Notes under the pieces: generated by a model
Database searches by the model: none
Seen by the model: the letters and a program-made list of their open reading frames with translations, nothing else
Told to the model about the DNA's origin: nothing
Assembly: GCA_039111635.1 (NCBI GenBank)
Contig: JBCAQO010000008.1
Location: forward strand, 1,178,001 to 1,242,000
Reading direction: 5' to 3'
Length of the DNA stretch: 64,000 nucleotides
Origin: Heterobasidion occidentale
Lineage: Eukaryota > Basidiomycota > Agaricomycetes > Russulales > Bondarzewiaceae
Part shown: positions 59,061 through 64,000 of the stretch, one piece after another
Layout of the letters: each line of letters starts with the position of its first letter
Position numbering within the stretch: the first letter of the stretch is position 1
Translations under genes and position numbers: made by a program

Positions 59061-61158
59061 ATGCTGTCGATATCGGTGCTTCTCAGTTTTGCGCTCGCAG
59101 TTGCCGCTCACGAACACCATGACGAACTCTCTGAGGAAGCTGCGAACGCCCCTGTCGACACCATCCTCTGGATCCATATATTTCTGCAGGCTGCTGTATG
59201 GGGCGTCTTATTTCCCATAGGAATGGTATTCGGTATCACGCGCAGTCGTTGGCACGTCCCCCTCCAAGTACGTCCTCGTATAACTGTCGATCTTCGTTCA
59301 TTTGTATCTTGACGCAGAGCACAGAGCGCAGGATATGCACTGACCCTTGGAGGGTACTTCCTCGGACATGCCCATAAGGGCCGCCAATTCCTTCCGTCGG
59401 CACATGAGAAACTTGGCTCCATCCTCTTCATTCCTATTTTTGCCCAGCTCGCCCTCGGGATTTACCTCAAGTTGCACATCCACGAGCGTACACTGCGTCC
59501 ATATGCCGTGCGCGCTCACGGCATCGTCGGTAAGGCTTTCCCGATACTTGGATGGGTGCAGATGCTCTTTGGCGCGATCGCGTTCAGAGGGTATTGCCGC
59601 GGAGGGAATCTTGGCCAGTGTCTGGCGCACTATATTATGGTCAGTAACCTTGTGCTTTGTCAAAAATCAACGGAAGTTCATTGCATGCACATGCCCACAG
59701 GGCGGAGGATTCATCTCGTACGGTATTGTTATGGCTATTATGCTCATCGTTGGGGAGACGTGGATCAGACGGAGCGGCCGAAGTCCTGAGTGGTGGGATT
59801 CTTGGGTCATTCTACTTTGGGTAAGCGATCAAAACAATCAACACAAATTGTTGTTAACAATGTCTGTCCTTGTCAGGGTATCGGTGAGCATGTTAACGGA
59901 TGCAGACAGAACACAATGAAGCTGATACTTGTGCTCTCAGTCAACACATTCACGGAACATCGCGGGCTGGTATGGTCCGTGAAGGACATGCAACATACGT
60001 GCGTGTCGAGATTCTGACCATTAGTTCGAGGATTCTCACCCTCTGTTGGATCCTAGCATTTTGGGCATTTTATGTACGCTTTTGTGAGACCGTGCCTTCG
60101 TCTATGATTTATCTAAAACCACTCTACGAATAGGGTGGTGCGGTGGTCTTCTCGGCGTTTTCCTCGCGCGCAACAATCAGGTGGGTCCAAGCACCTTGAT
60201 TTTACGCGAACTGCAATTCACACTTTTATTTAATATAGCGAACCGTTGTCCCATCCATCATGTACGTATCTGCGCCGAAGTGTCATGTACTTGCTTTCCC
60301 ATTGCTCACTTGACATCTCTATGAACTTCAACCAGCATCATCTTAACGGGCTTCGCAATGGCCGACCACCAACAAGCCCTCATGATCTCGACACGGGTGC
60401 ACGCCATCTTCGGGTACACACTAATGCTCGCGGGGTTCGCGCGCATCGTCGAGGTGTGCTTCGTTATGCCGCGCTTCGCGCCTGTGCCTGGGGCTGCTGC
60501 GGTGACAGGCACGGTGCAGTTAGAGGACGATCAGAGCGAGCATACGCTTGCCGATGGGAACGTCAACGAGGAAGGTCAGCCCAAGGGGAGGGCGTTCAGG
60601 CATCTGCCGCCATTCGTGAGTCGCTTGAATGTTATGACGAGATCAAGGTGTTGATCCATTTCATGTTTGACTGTAGCTCCTCGTATCTGCTGGGTGAGCA
60701 TACTAAACTCGCGAGATCAAATTTGAGCACATCAAGGCTGACATGGCGGTTTCAGTCTTCTGTTCATGTCCGCGACAGACGAAGAGCTTGACTTCGTGAA
60801 CGATAACGGAATGGACCACGTTACTTACGTGCTCATCATGTTCAGGTGAGTCTTCTTTCCTCTCGCACCTTATTCTCCTTTCTGCTCTATCCTCACGACC
60901 ACTACCTTTTTTTCCAGCATCTCTTTCCTCTTGTACACGCACACACTCTTCCTCATCAACCTCTACGCCACCTCGGGGCGCAATGCGCCCGATACGACCG
61001 CCAATGCAAAAGATATCGAGCTCGTAACCCCGCGAGGGAATGGGCGGTGGTATTCGCGCACGTCGCACGTGGAGCGTCGGAGGGATCTGAGTGACGAGCC
61101 GACGAGCGCAAGCGCGTTGATGCAGGCACACATCATCGGAGAAGACGACGACGAATGA
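59061..61158 (+). CDS. YTP1-like integral membrane protein
   Basis: Predicted multi-pass membrane protein with an N-terminal DUF2427-type half and a C-terminal Ytp1-type half, the arrangement of fungal YTP1 proteins, whose biochemical role is not established. ATG 59061 gives a signal peptide ('[19 protein letters not shown]'), then '[20 protein letters not shown]', '[16 protein letters not shown]', '[20 protein letters not shown]', '[20 protein letters not shown]', '[20 protein letters not shown]', '[19 protein letters not shown]', 'VNTFTEHRG', 'DMQHT', '[20 protein letters not shown]', '[17 protein letters not shown]' and '[18 protein letters not shown]'. A hydrophilic acidic tail ends at 61158. 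His-rich motifs (HEHHDE, GHAHKGR, DHQQ) and paired His in helices resemble cytochrome b561-like haem or metal ligands; that is inference. The frame looks intact over about ten introns. Confidence 0.88.
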
Positions 61159-64000
61159 ATGGGCATGTCATAGCTTGTTATAACTCAGCGTCGGGCGCCG
61201 CGTAGCTGTTGTCCATTTTGACGACTCGGCACGCCCCGGCGATTGCATCACTGTTGTATGTATTTCTGGGGGCTCGGTGTGAGTGCTGTCGTCGCTTGTC
61301 ACTTCACTAGATGTGTTCACGGATTGGATGGGGCGTCTTGTACATGCTAATACTTGCCACTTGCATCGCGCAAATGTTTGGAATCACCTAATCTTTATTT
61401 ACCAGACGCATCGCTGCGTTTCTTCTGCTGTGGATTTTCCTAAATATGAGAATTGGTCGAAAGAGGTCCGTTTTGTCTACATACACACACGTCCGGTCAA
61501 AGGCCAGCTGTGGAGCAGTGGCAGGTGGCCCATATGCAGAAGTGTTGATTCGCGTCAAATGAGCAACCTAATAGCCAATATTTAACTACGCTCATTCATG
61601 TGCACTTGACCGTAATGGTAAGAGCCTGTCATGGTCAACAGCCTCACACCTCGAGCCATCCGAACGAAATCATTGTACATGTGTTTCATGAGCTGGGATG
61701 AAGATAGAGACGTGGTTCATTAAGGAGCCTGCGCCACAAGGTAGGTCAGACGACACGAGTCCGTGAACCTCATGTCATTGCCTCAAAGCATGCGCTGCTA
61801 GAATAACCGGACCTATACATAGACGCGGACCCGCTCTGAGGCACAAGACCACCGATTCTGACAGCTTTAGGTCAACATACTTAGCGAGGAGCTCTCGGTC
61901 CACGCACAAAGCGAGATATTCAAACGCCAGTCCATGAGCTCGGAGAGGTCCCGCCTGCGGCTCATATAGCGAACCCGAGCATGCCTGCAAGCGCACCCAC
62001 GGGATGCCTAGACTGCGCCGAATCGGCACGCACGTCCACGCGCACACAATCACCCACTGCTTATGCAATGCAGGCCGCATCCGAGCCTCGAACTAGCCCA
62101 CCATCACGTCGACTAAGCACGGCGACTGCATGGGTCTCGTGCGCGCCGCAGGTGCTGGGTCCTAGGCCAGAGAGACGGAAAAGGGCCGTTCCTAGCGCAC
62201 ATGCAGCCTAGTCCAAAGCAGTCCAAAGGAAGCGCGAGCATCCCCAGGCATCCTCTAGCATCTGACGACAAAGTGGCCGGCCGGCGGCCAGCCTGGAAGT
62301 TAAATCTTGATACCCTGGCAGCGATAGCGCTAGCCAAAACGGCTCGTCGCGCAAGGAGCCAGAAGTGCAGAGTGCTGAGCACCCTCGAGCACCGTACCGG
62401 GAGCTGGGGGCGGCGACGTCACCGACCTAATAACAACAGCACGTCACGCGTCAAAAACGGATGCAAAGTCGGCAGCGGCTCGTCGTGTATGCGGATGCGG
62501 CTCATCTCCGAGGCCGCGAGTGGCCAGCAGCGCACTGAGCTAGTAAGCTACTAGCACCAAGCTGCGGCATGCAAAGACGCAAAAGACGCGCAGAAGCAGC
62601 GTGCGGACCCGCGGTGCCTCGATCGAAGCGCAGCCGAGCAGCGTCCGCGGACATGGCCTAGGCTGCGCGCCGGCCCCACGTCCCGGACGGCCTGCGATCT
62701 GCGGGATTGATGGACGCGATTGGGAGGGCATAGGCTGGCATGGGGGGGTCTCTGGACCCCATCGACGGCTGACGAGCAGCACACGCGTGGGCACCCAGGC
62801 GGCACGCAGAGTTCGGAGTGATGGGCGAGATGATGAAATGGGATGATGACCTGCCCCGCAGGGCCAGGCGATGCGAAATGCGGCGACGCCAGACGTCAGA
62901 CGTCGCACCGATTGGGTGCGTGCCGCGCGCGAAGGGGCTCTGGCCCGGCCTCTGCGCGGCGCCACTGCCATGACGGGCTTCGCAATCAGTGTGGGGAAGG
63001 CGAAGAGGGTTGGAGGGTTCCCGAGGGCGGCTCGCAAAAGGTTAGAGAGGTCGAGGAATGAGGGGGGATGACGACATGATCGGGGCAGGTGATCAGTGGG
63101 CCAGTCGATGACGACGGCGTGAGGGCTGCCGATACCAGGAATGTGCCAGCGATAGATGGGAGGGGAAAATGAACGCCGAATGGCTGCGCTGCAGAGGAGT
63201 GCGCGTCGCCTGCTGTGGGGCTCGTCGCCTGCGCTGGGCGTGCAGGTGTATATAGGCAATATCCCTGTGTTAATGTGCAAGGTCGAGTTCCTGTTCAGAG
63301 TGTGGATCGATTCGTCGTGTCGCCGCGTGTGCGGGGTGTGGTCTAGGGCCGGAGGGAGTAGAGACATGCGAGGGGGGCCAGACGGGGCCAGCGTGATCGT
63401 TCCGAAACTGCGTTTGGGTAGCGGCTAGGGCGAAGCGGAAGAGGGTTCAGGCAACGACTTTTGCGCCTGTGTCCAGATCGAGGAAAGAGCAGTGGGGACG
63501 AGGGAGAGGGCGAGGAGCGTACCAGCGACAGATGATCGAGGTGGGACGCGAATCCGCAGGCGTACACGCACGCACACGCCCGGCGGTGGTGTATGGCCTG
63601 TTCAGCACGCACAGAGCAGATGTCGATGACGCGTGAGCGGGGTCCGCTTGGGAGGGAAAAGAAGGGCGTCTGAGTGAATGGCGCGGGAGGAGATCGCAGG
63701 GCCGCGTTCGCGTATTGAGTCCCATCTCAAGCGTGCACCCATCTGTCCTGTCCGTTCTCCGTTTCGCCTCGGCATATACCTATGATTCGCGGTGAGTCCA
63801 CACGCGATTCACAGAGAGAGAAGAGAGCGCTGGACGAGGGCGTGGGCGCGTAGCGCAATTGTGGCATCCGTGCTACGAGCCCAGCCTCGCCAGGCGGCGA
63901 GACCCTACATGACGATCGCCTGCTGCGTCTCGCAGCCGACATCAAAAAGCGGGGGCATCGTCGAGCGATGGTCGGATCTGATCTTGATCCCGCGGCCACG
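61159..64000. other. 2.8 kb GC-rich region without a supported gene
   Basis: The longest frame is 275 codons on the minus strand (62540-63367). It is Arg/Pro/Ser-rich, has no domain resemblance and no supporting exons, and is more likely a by-product of high GC content. Short self-similar words (for example GTCCAAAGCAGTCCAAAG at 62211-62227) occur. Nothing further is recognised up to the window edge. Confidence 0.5.

Noticed and set aside
62540..63367. Minus-strand frame of 275 codons
   Set aside because: No start context, domain or exon partners. Arg/Pro/Ser-rich composition matches chance frames in GC-rich DNA.

Overview
The window is nuclear DNA of a filamentous fungus, most likely an Agaricomycete basidiomycete (perhaps Polyporales; this finer placement is a guess). 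Genes are cut by many introns of about 45-90 nt, GC content is high, genes lie close together on both strands, and several products are typical of mushroom-forming fungi: a small secreted protein with the 'LTNAERLRR' type N-terminus, expanded class 3 lipases, and F-box proteins. No bacterial operons, CRISPR arrays, rRNA or convincing tRNA genes were seen.

Layout. 0.6-5.4 kb: three tandem paralogous mitochondrial-carrier genes (+). 5.4-8.2 kb: no supported gene. 8.3-10.8 kb: secreted type B carboxylesterase/lipase (+). 11.5-12.8 kb: small secreted protein (-). 14.3-21.1 kb: large Rho GEF (DEP, two DH modules, PH, CNH; -), sharing a ~100 bp divergent promoter with a tRNA m3C methyltransferase (+, 21.2-23.0 kb). 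23.7-26.8 kb: amino-acid permease (-). 26.8-30.0 kb: mostly gene-poor, ending in a ~720 bp fold-back element. 30.0-31.5 kb: an isolated, frame-broken copy of the Rho GEF CNH region (+). 32.0-34.8 kb: repeat-rich secreted protein (-). 35.3-36.2 kb: hot-dog thioesterase (-), divergent from mitochondrial dihydroorotate dehydrogenase (+, 36.35-38.1 kb). 38.3-39.75 kb: nitrilase-superfamily hydrolase (-). 40.5-42.6 kb: glutamate decarboxylase (+). 42.8-44.5 kb: F-box protein (-). 45.1-47.0 kb: DGAT2-type diacylglycerol acyltransferase (-), divergent from tubulin-folding cofactor B (+, 47.4-48.4 kb). 48.6-51.6 kb: CDC48/p97 AAA ATPase (+). 51.8-58.2 kb: three tandem class 3 secreted lipases (-). 59.1-61.2 kb: YTP1-like membrane protein (+). 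61.2-64 kb: GC-rich, no gene recognised.

Functional themes. Lipid metabolism recurs (carboxylesterase, three lipases, DGAT2, acyl-CoA-type thioesterase), but the genes are scattered and nothing shows that they are co-regulated. The others are housekeeping genes: pyrimidine synthesis, GABA formation, Rho1/cell-wall signalling, proteostasis, microtubule assembly and tRNA modification. No biosynthetic cluster or obviously new multi-gene system was found.

The most informative oddities are: (i) single-base frame breaks in many genes, including essential ones, densest at 50.7-53.0 kb, which points to consensus errors more than to gene death; (ii) two tandem DH modules in one Rho GEF, plus a separate CNH-only copy 9 kb beyond that gene's 5' end; (iii) a GC-AG intron kept at the same place in all three carrier paralogues, and another in DGAT2; (iv) the fold-back element. 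Exon joins were read by eye, so exact splice sites and protein lengths are approximate.
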